Shown: piece after piece, positions 1 to 5,961 of the stretch
Position numbering within the stretch: the stretch's first letter is position 1
Layout of the letters: the number at the start of each line of letters is the position of its first letter
Assembly (NCBI GenBank): GCA_028868335.1
Contig: JAGWUU010000098.1
Location: forward strand, 1-10,282
Direction: 5' to 3'
DNA from: Sphingomonadales bacterium
Lineage (GTDB): Bacteria; Pseudomonadota; Alphaproteobacteria; Sphingomonadales; Sphingomonadaceae
Length of the DNA stretch: 10,282 nt
Notes under the pieces: model-generated
Databases searched by the model: none
What the model saw: the letters and a program-made list of their open reading frames with translations, nothing else
What the model was told of the DNA's origin: nothing
Made by a program: the position numbers and the translations under genes

Positions 1-424
1 GCCACAGGTTCGGCGTCATCGCGCCGACGTCCATGACGTGCGAGCCCATGTTGAGCATGTGGTTGCAGATGCGGGTCAGTTCGGCGAACAGCACCCGCAG
101 GTACTGCGCGCGCAGAGGCACTTCCACGTTGAGCAGCTTTTCAACCGCGAGGACGTAGGAATGCTCCATCCCCAGCGGCGAGCAATAGTCGAGCCGGTCG
201 AAATAGGGCAGCGCCTGAAGGTAGGTTTTGTGTTCGATCAGCTTTTCCGTGCCGCGATGCAGCAGGCCAACGTGGCAATCGACGCGCTCGATCAGCTCGC
301 CGTCCAGCTCCAGCACCATGCGCAGCACACCGTGCGCCGCCGGGTGCTGGGGGCCGAAGTTGATCGTGTAGTTGGAGATGACTTCATCGCCGGTGGTCGG
401 CGACTGTTCGAGGGTGAAGCTCAT
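1..424 (-). CDS. nuoD: NADH-quinone oxidoreductase subunit D, 5' part only
   Basis: This is the N-terminal 141 codons of the 49-kDa subunit of respiratory complex I; the rest lies beyond the left edge. With NuoB it forms the quinone-binding part of the peripheral arm at the inner membrane. The translation starts MSFTLEQSP and contains NFGPQHPAAHG, the hallmark N-terminal motif of NuoD, followed by HVGLLHRGTEKL, YFDRLDYCSPLGMEH and LTRICNHMLNMGSHVMD, all highly conserved in the family. The ATG (424-422) overlaps the nuoC stop in an ATGA junction, and a GGAG lies about 8 bases upstream inside nuoC, so translational coupling is likely. Unlike in Escherichia coli, nuoC and nuoD are separate genes, as is usual in Alphaproteobacteria. 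Confidence 0.97.
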   Translation of the reverse strand, partial: MSFTLEQSPTTGDEVISNYTINFGPQHPAAHGVLRMVLELDGELIERVDCHVGLLHRGTEKLIEHKTYLQALPYFDRLDYCSPLGMEHSYVLAVEKLLNVEVPLRAQYLRVLFAELTRICNHMLNMGSHVMDVGAMTPNLW

Positions 425-1065
425 GCCTTCTTCTCCCCCCCACCATTTTCTGGGGCTTTCTCATCGCCGGGCAGCACGTAGTCCGCGCCTTCCCACGGGC
501 TCATGAAATCAAACTGGCGAAGGTCCTGGGCGAGCTTGACCGGTTCATAGACCACGCGCTTGTCCTCCTCGGAATAGCGCAGCTCGACATAGCCGGTCAG
601 CGGGAAGTCCTTCCGGAACGGGTGCCCTTCGAAGCCGTAGTCGGTAAGAATCCGGCGCAGGTCGGCGTTCCCCGCAAAGATCACGCCATAAAGGTCGAAC
701 ACTTCACGCTCTAGCCAGCCGGCGTTGGGCCACAGCGTGGTAACGGTCGGCACCGGCGTTGTCTCGCTGGCGCTGACCTTGACGATGATCCGGTGATTGC
801 GGGTTACCGAGAGCAGCATGTAAACCACCTCGAACCGCTCGGCCCGATCGGGATAATCAACCCCGGCGATTTCCATAAGCTGCTGATACTCGTGCCGGTC
901 GCGCAACAAGGCGAGGGCATCGGCGATCGAATCGCGCGCGATGGTCAGCACGACCTCACCATGCTCCTCCTTCGAGGAGAGCAGCTTGTCGCCCAGCGTC
1001 GCGGCGACGGCTTCGATGACGCCGTCGTTGGCGGCGAAGCGCGGGGCGGGATGGAGAACTGCCAT
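421..1065 (-). CDS. nuoC: NADH-quinone oxidoreductase subunit C (30-kDa subunit)
   Basis: This encodes the 30-kDa peripheral-arm subunit of complex I, which has no cofactor and helps hold NuoB and NuoD together. The 214-residue reading has the complex I 30-kDa signature around residues 117-127 (WLEREVFDLYG) and the following GNADLRRILTDYGFEGHPFRKDFPL stretch, of which GHPFRKDFPL is the most conserved part. Two starts are possible. A GTG at 1077 gives four extra residues and forms a GTGA junction with the nuoB stop. I prefer the ATG at 1065 because AAAGGTGA lies about 8 bases upstream of it, while the GTG has no well-spaced ribosome site. The C-terminus is a short acidic, glycine- and lysine-rich tail that is probably disordered. 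It lies in the operon between nuoB and nuoD. Confidence 0.96.
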   Translation of the reverse strand: MAVLHPAPRFAANDGVIEAVAATLGDKLLSSKEEHGEVVLTIARDSIADALALLRDRHEYQQLMEIAGVDYPDRAERFEVVYMLLSVTRNHRIIVKVSASETTPVPTVTTLWPNAGWLEREVFDLYGVIFAGNADLRRILTDYGFEGHPFRKDFPLTGYVELRYSEEDKRVVYEPVKLAQDLRQFDFMSPWEGADYVLPGDEKAPENGGGEKKA

Positions 1066-1073
1066 TGTCCCGC

Positions 1074-1631
1074 TCACCTTTCGATGGTTCCGACGCGGCG
1101 GATCTTCCGCTGCAACTGCATCACGCCATAAAGCAGCGCCTCTGCGGTCGGCGGGCAGCCGGGGACGTAGATGTCGACCGGGACGATCCGGTCACAGCCG
1201 CGCACTACCGAATAGCTGTAGTGATAGTAGCCGCCGCCATTGGCGCAGCTTCCCATCGAGATGACGTACTTGGGGTCCGACATCTGGTCATAGACCTTGC
1301 GCAGAGCCGGGGCCATCTTGTTGCACAGCGTGCCTGCGACGATCATCACGTCCGACTGGCGCGGAGAGGCGCGCGGGGCGACGCCGAAGCGCTCCATATC
1401 ATAGCGCGGCATGTTGACGTGGATCATCTCGACCGCGCAGCATGCCAGGCCGAAGGTCATCCACCACAGGCTGCCGGTGCGCGCCCACTGGAACAGGTCC
1501 TCAGTGCTGGTGACGAGGAAACCCTTGTCATGCACTTCTGCGTTGATGTCGTTGAAGAAACCGGGTTCGGGCGCGGTAACGCCCTGCCCGGCGGCAAGCG
1601 GCTGGCCCGCAGAATTAACGAGAGTGCTCAT
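1074..1631 (-). CDS. nuoB: NADH-quinone oxidoreductase subunit B (20-kDa, N2 cluster)
   Basis: NuoB (185 residues) carries the terminal iron-sulfur cluster N2 that passes electrons to quinone. The four expected ligands are visible: the adjacent pair C64-C65 in GLACCAVE, C129 in MGSCANGGG and C159 in VPGCPPT. The open frame runs upstream to 1712, but those 27 extra residues (rich in Arg, Ser and Gly) are the nuoA coding region read in another frame. The ATG at 1631 overlaps the nuoA stop as ATGA and gives the usual family length, so I chose it. The first 35 or so residues are a variable leader, as is common in this subunit. The gene sits between nuoA and nuoC on one transcript. Confidence 0.97.
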   Translation of the reverse strand: MSTLVNSAGQPLAAGQGVTAPEPGFFNDINAEVHDKGFLVTSTEDLFQWARTGSLWWMTFGLACCAVEMIHVNMPRYDMERFGVAPRASPRQSDVMIVAGTLCNKMAPALRKVYDQMSDPKYVISMGSCANGGGYYHYSYSVVRGCDRIVPVDIYVPGCPPTAEALLYGVMQLQRKIRRVGTIER

Positions 1632-2002
1632 TCCCAATCCAGAGCTCCGACTTTCCAGGCATAGACCAGGCCGACCAGAAGTTCGCCGATGAATACCATC
1701 ATCGTGATCCACGCCGCCCAGCCGAGCTTGGTGAAGGTCACGGCCCAGGGAAACAGGAACGCGGCTTCAAGATCGAACACCACGAACAGGATCGCCAGCA
1801 GGTAGAAGCGCACGTCGAACTGGCTGCGCGGATCCTCGAAAGCGGGAAAGCCGCATTCATACTCGCTGAGCTTTTCGGCGGTGGGATTGTGCGCCCCGGT
1901 GAGACGCGCAACGCCCATCGGCAGGAACACGAAGGCCGTCGACAATCCCAGCGCGATGGCCAGGAAAATCAGGATCGGCAGATACTGCGACAGGTCGACC
2001 AA
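1628..2002 (-). CDS. nuoA: NADH-quinone oxidoreductase subunit A
   Basis: NuoA is a small integral membrane subunit of complex I at the junction of the peripheral and membrane arms. The 124-residue reading has three predicted membrane segments, at about residues 8-30, 66-86 and 97-116. The conserved loop and second helix run from YECGFPAFEDP (48-58) to FDLEAAFLFPW (76-86), with the conserved acidic pair D77/E79. No ATG is available near the conserved start. The choices are TTG at 2002 (reading MVDLSQYLPIL), TTG at 2023 or GTG at 2056. I chose 2002 because it matches the usual NuoA N-terminus as I remember it in sphingomonads and fits a candidate promoter at 2035-2063, but no strong ribosome site is visible for any of them. 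It is the first gene of the nuo operon. Confidence 0.93.
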   Translation of the reverse strand: MVDLSQYLPILIFLAIALGLSTAFVFLPMGVARLTGAHNPTAEKLSEYECGFPAFEDPRSQFDVRFYLLAILFVVFDLEAAFLFPWAVTFTKLGWAAWITMMVFIGELLVGLVYAWKVGALDWE

Positions 2003-2034
2003 GGGACTGACTCGCGATGGCAATTGATGCCCGC

Positions 2035-2063
2035 GCCCTAGTCCCGCGTGCTGCACTGCGCAA
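2035..2063 (-). promoter_or_regulatory. candidate promoter for the nuo operon
   Basis: Read on the minus strand, TTGCGC (2063-2058) is followed after 17 bases by TAGGGC (2040-2035), lying 30-60 bases upstream of the chosen nuoA start. The -10 match is weak. The call rests on position and spacing as much as on sequence, and read-through from the upstream aldehyde dehydrogenase gene is an alternative. Confidence 0.25.
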
Positions 2064-2072
2064 GGGGCAGAA

Positions 2073-2091
2073 CGCCGGATTTTCCCCGGCG
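2073..2091 (-). terminator. weak candidate terminator after the aldehyde dehydrogenase gene
   Basis: A 6-bp GC-rich perfect stem (CGCCGG / CCGGCG) with a 7-base AT-rich loop lies 17 bases past the stop codon at 2108. On the minus strand it is followed only by TTCTGCCCC, a poor U tract, so termination would be partial at best. It may act as an attenuator between the aldehyde dehydrogenase gene and nuoA. Confidence 0.3.
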
Positions 2092-2107
2092 CCTGTCCCC
2101 TGAGCCG

Positions 2108-3535
2108 CTATTTCTTGAGTTCGCGCCTGAGCGTTGCCTCGGTCTGCTTGCCGTAAGGTGGCTTGAAGCCCGAAAGCTTGGCAACATCCAGACCAGACTG
2201 ACGATAGACCGCGCGGATGTGACTGAAGGTCTTGAAGCCGTCATGCCCATGGTAATTGCCCATGCCCGATGGCCCGATTCCGCCGAACGGCAGGTCTTCC
2301 ATCGCATTGTGGAACAGCACGTCGTTGACCGTGGCCCCGCCCGAAATCGTCCGTGTCAGCACCTTGTCCTCCTCGGCGCGGTCCTGTCCGAAGTAATAGA
2401 GGCCGAGCGGGCGATCGTGGGCGTTCACGTAGTCGATCGCCTGATCAATGGTATCATAGGTCATCACCGGCAGGATCGGACCGAAGATCTCCTCCTGCAT
2501 CACCTTCATTTCGTCGTTAACGTTGCGCAGGATGGTAAGCGGCATCTTGTAGCCATTGGACGAGGTGAAGTCCTCGTTCGCCGGATTGACCTCGATCAGT
2601 TCGGCGCCCTTTTCGCGCGCATCGGCAAGGTAGCCCTGCAGGCGATCATGGTTTCGTCCGTTCACCACCGAAGTATAGTCGTCATTGTTCAGCAGACTGG
2701 GATACATGGCCGACACCCCCTTGACGAGGCTGCCGATCACTTCGTCCTCCTGCTCGCGCGCGACCAGCATGTAGTCAGGCGCCAGGCAGATCTGCCCGGC
2801 GTTCATCATCTTGCCCATGCCGACCCGCTCGCCCACACGGGCCTTGTCGGCGCTGCGCCCCACGAATGTAGGCGACTTGCCGCCCAGTTCGAGCGTGACC
2901 GGCACCAGGTTGTCGGCGGCCGCGCGCATCACGTGCCTGCCCACGCCGGTCGCCCCTGTGAAAATGATGTGATCAAGCGGCAGGCTGGAAAAGGCCGCCC
3001 CGACTTCGGCGCCGCCGGTGAACACCGCCATTTCCTCTTCGGCGAAGTACTTGGGCACGATCTCGGCGAATAGGTCCGAGACACGTTCGGTGAATTCCGA
3101 TGGCTTGATCATCACGCGATTGCCCGCCGCAAGGATGCCGGCCATCGGCACCATGACCATGCCGACCGGGAAGTTCCACGGCGCCATCACGCCGACGACG
3201 CCCTTGGGTTGCCACATCACCTCGGCCTTGGCGCCAAGCAGTCCCAAGGGGAACATCGCCTTCCGCCGTTCGTTGCGGCTCCACGCCTCGAAGTGCTTGC
3301 GCGCGTGCTTGAGCGCACCGACCGAAGGCATGATGTCGGTCATCAGGGTCTGCTCGATGCTGCGATGGCTGAAATCGGCCGAGACGGCTTTGGCGAAATC
3401 ATCCTTGTGATCGACCAACAGGGCAATCGCGCGATCGATGCGATCCCGGCGAACCGACAGCGGCTCTGGCATGGCAGCCGCAAAGGCCATGCGCTGGGTC
3501 TTGAGTACGGCTTCCATCCGGGCGGTTTCGGTCAC
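2108..3535 (-). CDS. NAD(P)-dependent aldehyde dehydrogenase, coniferyl aldehyde dehydrogenase (CalB) type
   Basis: This 475-residue cytosolic enzyme oxidises an aldehyde to the acid with NAD(P)+. All key aldehyde dehydrogenase elements are present: oxyanion-hole N121 in APWNFP (118-123), the cofactor loop FTGATGVG (192-199), general base E216 in LELGGKSP, and nucleophile C250 in NAGQICLAPDY. Later motifs include EEIFGPILPV and a PFGGIGPSGMG stretch. The short form without a long N-terminal extension, together with the NAGQICLAPDYMLV wording, fits the coniferyl aldehyde dehydrogenase/CalB branch. Substrate inside that branch (coniferyl, benzaldehyde-like or aliphatic aldehydes) cannot be fixed from sequence. 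The start is a GTG at 3535 with GAGGA about 10 bases upstream; an in-frame ATG at 3517 lacks a ribosome site. It lies upstream of nuoA on the same strand and is divergent from the thiolase gene. Confidence 0.93.
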   Translation of the reverse strand: MTETARMEAVLKTQRMAFAAAMPEPLSVRRDRIDRAIALLVDHKDDFAKAVSADFSHRSIEQTLMTDIMPSVGALKHARKHFEAWSRNERRKAMFPLGLLGAKAEVMWQPKGVVGVMAPWNFPVGMVMVPMAGILAAGNRVMIKPSEFTERVSDLFAEIVPKYFAEEEMAVFTGGAEVGAAFSSLPLDHIIFTGATGVGRHVMRAAADNLVPVTLELGGKSPTFVGRSADKARVGERVGMGKMMNAGQICLAPDYMLVAREQEDEVIGSLVKGVSAMYPSLLNNDDYTSVVNGRNHDRLQGYLADAREKGAELIEVNPANEDFTSSNGYKMPLTILRNVNDEMKVMQEEIFGPILPVMTYDTIDQAIDYVNAHDRPLGLYYFGQDRAEEDKVLTRTISGGATVNDVLFHNAMEDLPFGGIGPSGMGNYHGHDGFKTFSHIRAVYRQSGLDVAKLSGFKPPYGKQTEATLRRELKK

Positions 3536-3574
3536 GGAATCGTCATCCTCGATTTAAGTTGCAATTCGGGACTA

Positions 3575-3602
3575 ATATTACCCATCGCGCCAGCAAACGC
3601 AA
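3575..3602 (-). promoter_or_regulatory. candidate promoter for the aldehyde dehydrogenase gene
   Basis: On the minus strand TTGCGT (3602-3597) and TAATAT (3580-3575) are 16 bases apart in a locally AT-rich patch, about 40 bases upstream of the GTG start. The -10 matches 4 of 6 consensus bases and the -35 matches 3 of 6. The site is back to back with the thiolase promoter at 3667-3695. Confidence 0.4.
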
Positions 3603-3666
3603 GGCCGACGTCTCAATCAAGCATAACCCGGCCCGGATCGCCAGAATTGATCCCGCGTTGCGCACG

Positions 3667-3695
3667 TTGACGCACCCTCTCCTGAAAAGTCAAAT
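3667..3695 (+). promoter_or_regulatory. candidate sigma70-type promoter for the thiolase gene
   Basis: TTGACG (3667-3672) and TCAAAT (3690-3695) are exactly 17 bases apart, matching 5 of 6 and 4 of 6 consensus positions. Transcription would start near 3702, giving a leader of about 90 bases before the ATG at 3793. This is the best-looking promoter in the window. Confidence 0.5.
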
Positions 3696-3792
3696 TCCCC
3701 GTCATGCATACGACCATCATACGATTGCCATTGCCGCAGTGCAGCATTAGAGCCGCGGTGACACCTGCGTCAGACCCGAGAGAGGACTTCCC

Positions 3793-4989
3793 ATGGCCCA
3801 GCTTTCCGCCAATGATCCGATCGTCATCCTGTCCTATGCCCGCACGCCGATGGGCGCCATGCAGGGCGCCCTGTCCGATGTCGCCGCGACTGACCTCGGA
3901 GCCACCGCGATCAAGGCCGCGGTCGAGCGTGCCGGAGTCAACGGCGCCGACATTGATCGTGTTTACATGGGCTGCGTCCTTCCCGCCGGGCTTGGCCAGG
4001 CTCCTGCCCGTCAGGCGACGATCAAGGCCGGGCTGCCCAAGTCGGTTCAGGCCACCACGGTCAACAAGGTCTGCGGCTCGGGCATGCAGACTCTCATCAT
4101 GGGCGCCGAGGCCCTCGCCGCGGGATCGATCGATCTTGTGGTCGCCGGCGGCATGGAGAGCATGACCAACGCCCCCTACATCCTCAAGAAGCATCGCTCC
4201 GGCGCGCGGATCGGCCACGATACCGCCTACGATCACATGTTCCTCGATGGACTTGAGGACGCCTACGAGGCGGGCCGCGCCATGGGCACGTTCGCGCAGG
4301 ACACGGCCAATGCCTACCAGTTGACCCGCGAAGTCCAGGACGAATTCGCGATCGAATCGCTGCGTCGCGCCAATGCAGCGATCGCCGAGGGCGCCTTCGC
4401 TGATGAAATCGCCCCCGTCACCGTAGTCAGCCGCTCGGGCGAAACCGTGGTCGCAACGGACGAGGGCCCTGGCAAGGGTCGTCCGGACAAGATCCCTTCG
4501 CTGAGGCCCGCCTTCGCCAAGGACGGCACGATTACCGCCGCAACCTCCAGCTCGATCTCGGACGGCGCCGCCGCCCTGGTGCTGACCCGCGCAAGCGAAG
4601 CCAAGGCCAAGGGACTCACCCCGGTCGCCAAGGTCGTCGCGGTTGCCGCCCACGCGCAGGAGCCCAAGGATTTCACCACGGCTCCCGTCGGCGCGATCAA
4701 CAAGGTGCTGGACCGCGCAGGCTGGTCGCTGGCCGACGTCGATCTGTTCGAAGTCAACGAAGCCTTTGCCTGCGTCGCCATGTTCGCGATGCACGACCTT
4801 GGCATTCCGCATGACAAGGTCAACGTCCACGGAGGTGCGACTGCGCTCGGCCATCCGATCGGCGCATCGGGCGCGCGGATCATCACCACGCTGATCGCGG
4901 CGCTGAAGCGTCACGGCAAGACCAAGGGCATCGCCAGCCTGTGCATCGGCGGTGGCGAAGCCACGGCGGTAGCGCTCGAACTCGTCTGA
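3793..4989 (+). CDS. acetyl-CoA C-acetyltransferase (biosynthetic-type thiolase)
   Basis: This 398-residue thiolase condenses two acetyl-CoA to acetoacetyl-CoA, or runs the reverse, in the cytosol. All catalytic residues are in place: nucleophile C94 in NKVCGSGMQ, N322 in VNEAF (321-325), H354 in GGATALGHPIGASG, and second acid/base C384 in SLCIGGGEA. The spacing matches the well-studied Zoogloea PhaA enzyme within six residues. The length and these motifs fit the AtoB/PhaA group rather than a long-chain 3-ketoacyl-CoA thiolase, though a role in branched-chain or fatty acid breakdown cannot be excluded. AGAGGA lies just upstream of the ATG. No phaB or phaC is next to it, so polyhydroxybutyrate synthesis is not indicated by context. 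The gene appears monocistronic, with its own promoter and a strong terminator. Confidence 0.96.
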   Translation: MAQLSANDPIVILSYARTPMGAMQGALSDVAATDLGATAIKAAVERAGVNGADIDRVYMGCVLPAGLGQAPARQATIKAGLPKSVQATTVNKVCGSGMQTLIMGAEALAAGSIDLVVAGGMESMTNAPYILKKHRSGARIGHDTAYDHMFLDGLEDAYEAGRAMGTFAQDTANAYQLTREVQDEFAIESLRRANAAIAEGAFADEIAPVTVVSRSGETVVATDEGPGKGRPDKIPSLRPAFAKDGTITAATSSSISDGAAALVLTRASEAKAKGLTPVAKVVAVAAHAQEPKDFTTAPVGAINKVLDRAGWSLADVDLFEVNEAFACVAMFAMHDLGIPHDKVNVHGGATALGHPIGASGARIITTLIAALKRHGKTKGIASLCIGGGEATAVALELV

Positions 4990-5019
4990 CCGCCCATACG
5001 TCGAGACAATTTGCGACAC

Positions 5020-5043
5020 GAAAGGCGGCTTCGGCCGCCTTTC
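5020..5043 (+). terminator. intrinsic terminator of the thiolase gene
   Basis: A perfect 10-bp stem (GAAAGGCGGC / GCCGCCTTTC) closes a TTCG tetraloop and is followed by AATTTAT, 30 bases after the thiolase stop codon. This is the classic extra-stable UUCG hairpin used in Rho-independent terminators, although the U tract is broken by A. Confidence 0.88.
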
Positions 5044-5128
5044 AATTTATCGGCGGTTCAGTTCCAGAGGTCCAGATTTTGGCAAGCCAGCCGATCGACG
5101 GTCGGCATCAACGAAGGACACCCTGACA

Positions 5129-5368
5129 ATGAACCGCACCATCCTTGCTGCGATTGTCGCCGCGATCGCCCTGCCCAGCATGGCCCAGGCCCACACCACG
5201 CGCGCCGATTTGCGGCACGATAACCGCGTCGTTCATCGCGAGCAGCGCGAACTGGCCAGAGCCCGGCACCATCACGACCATCGCCTGGCCCACATGGAGC
5301 GCCGCGAACTGAAGGCCGCGCGTCATGATCGGCGCGACGACGTGCACGATTTCCGCCGCACCCATTGA
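5129..5368 (+). CDS. small secreted His/Arg-rich protein with a 19-residue repeat, function unknown
   Basis: The 79-residue product has a clear signal peptide (residues 1-21, ending SMAQA before H22), so the mature 58 residues should be periplasmic or outside the cell. The mature part has about 11 His and 15 Arg and no Cys. Two copies of the pattern H-x-E-x-R-E-L-x-x-A-R-H start at H36 and H55, a period of 19 residues, and probably form charged helix. AAGGA sits 10 bases before the ATG. It follows the thiolase terminator, so it is probably its own transcript. Composition suggests metal or polyanion binding, and it recalls the Arg-rich N-terminal extensions of some sphingomonad RcnB-like proteins, but the RcnB domain itself is absent. 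I assign no function. It is convergent with the SH3 protein gene. Confidence 0.75.
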   Translation: MNRTILAAIVAAIALPSMAQAHTTRADLRHDNRVVHREQRELARARHHHDHRLAHMERRELKAARHDRRDDVHDFRRTH

Positions 5369-5396
5369 CCACTGATCATCACGGGAAAATCGGCGA

Positions 5397-5420
5397 CGGG
5401 CGGACCTCAGGGTTCGCCCG
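5397..5420 (-). terminator. weak hairpin at the end of the SH3 protein gene
   Basis: The arms CGGGCG (5397-5402) and CGCCCG (5415-5420) form 6 bp, with three further pairs (ACC/GGT) inside and a 4-base loop. The hairpin spans the SH3 gene stop codon at 5407-5409. On the minus strand a TTTT lies only about 8 bases further on, so termination activity is uncertain. It could also serve the convergent small gene. Confidence 0.3.
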
Positions 5421-5877
5421 CCCCCCAGAGCTGTGTTTGCACGATGTAGCCTGCGCGTTCGCCGATGGTGACCGCGCACCAGCCCTTGTCGCAATCCCCC
5501 AAGACCGCGACCACGCCCGGCTCCACATGCCACAGCAGCCTTGCATCGGCGGCCTTGCCGTCGCGCATTTCGGCAAGATCCCGCGTCTTTACAAAGGCGG
5601 TGCGCTGCCGGGTCAGGAACCGGGCCAGCATCCAGCCACGCGCGCCATCGGGATCCTCAACCAGACGCCAGCCTTCCATCGTCCGCAAAACCCTGACGGG
5701 TAGCTGGGGGCGATGATAGACCCAATCGATCCGGTAGTCTTCGCCTGGACCGGCACGCATGTTGACTTCGCCCGCCCGGATCGAGGCCCAATAGGGCGTC
5801 CTGGGGTCCTCGGCCCGCGCCGGAGCGGCCAAGCCAAGGGGGGCAAGAACGAGGAGGAGGAAACGCGCGATCTTCAT
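5407..5877 (-). CDS. exported SH3-like domain protein
   Basis: This is a 156-residue protein with a signal peptide (about residues 1-22, ending ARA before ED), so it should be periplasmic. Two SH3-like beta units follow. The first (about 30-88) begins ASIRAGEVNMRAGPGEDY, the typical bacterial SH3 'N-x-R-x-G-P' entry, and ends GWMLARFL. The second (about 93-150) ends GWCAVTIGERAGYI. C129 and C134 flank a turn in the second unit and could form a disulfide in the periplasm. Bacterial SH3 domains of this type often bind cell-wall peptides, but no enzyme domain is attached and the ligand is unknown. ATG at 5877 has GGAGA about 10 bases upstream. It is divergent from the 2-hydroxyacid dehydrogenase gene. 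Confidence 0.9.
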   Translation of the reverse strand: MKIARFLLLVLAPLGLAAPARAEDPRTPYWASIRAGEVNMRAGPGEDYRIDWVYHRPQLPVRVLRTMEGWRLVEDPDGARGWMLARFLTRQRTAFVKTRDLAEMRDGKAADARLLWHVEPGVVAVLGDCDKGWCAVTIGERAGYIVQTQLWGAGEP

Positions 5878-5890
5878 GATGAGTGATTCT

Positions 5891-5920
5891 CCGATAGACC
5901 CAGCCTGCCCGCCGCTTCAA
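5891..5920 (-). promoter_or_regulatory. candidate promoter for the SH3 protein gene
   Basis: On the minus strand TTGAAG (5920-5915) is followed after 18 bases by TATCGG (5896-5891), 14 bases upstream of the ATG at 5877. The proposed start of transcription would leave a very short leader, so the assignment is tentative. Its -35 box lies five bases from that of the divergent gene. Confidence 0.35.
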
Positions 5921-5925
5921 GTCGC

Positions 5926-5955
5926 TTGACCGCCGCCCCGCCCACCGCCTAGCGA
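5926..5955 (+). promoter_or_regulatory. candidate promoter for the 2-hydroxyacid dehydrogenase gene, possibly leaderless
   Basis: TTGACC (5926-5931, 5 of 6 consensus) is followed after 18 bases by TAGCGA (5950-5955), a weak -10. Transcription would start around 5961-5963, at the A of the ATG at 5962. No ribosome-binding sequence precedes that ATG, which agrees with a leaderless message. Confidence 0.35.
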
Positions 5956-5961
5956 ATAGGC

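Noticed and set aside
1632..1712. An N-terminal extension of nuoB up to 1712
   Set aside because: These 27 codons overlap nuoA in another frame and resemble no NuoB leader; the ATGA junction at 1631 gives the normal family length.
2048..3073. A 341-codon plus-strand open frame antisense to the aldehyde dehydrogenase gene
   Set aside because: It is rich in His, Val, Arg and Asp with no recognisable motif, and lies opposite a complete, motif-rich enzyme; it is a codon-bias shadow.
3613..5019. A 468-codon minus-strand open frame covering the whole thiolase gene
   Set aside because: It is exactly antisense to a thiolase with all catalytic residues. Its translation is a low-complexity Gly/Arg/Asp/His-rich sequence with no family motif, which is what the reverse strand of a GC-rich gene gives.
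5090..5106. A hairpin GCCGA...TCGGC in the leader of the small His/Arg-rich gene
   Set aside because: A 5-bp stem with a 7-base loop is expected by chance in GC-rich DNA, and nothing else suggests a riboswitch or attenuator.
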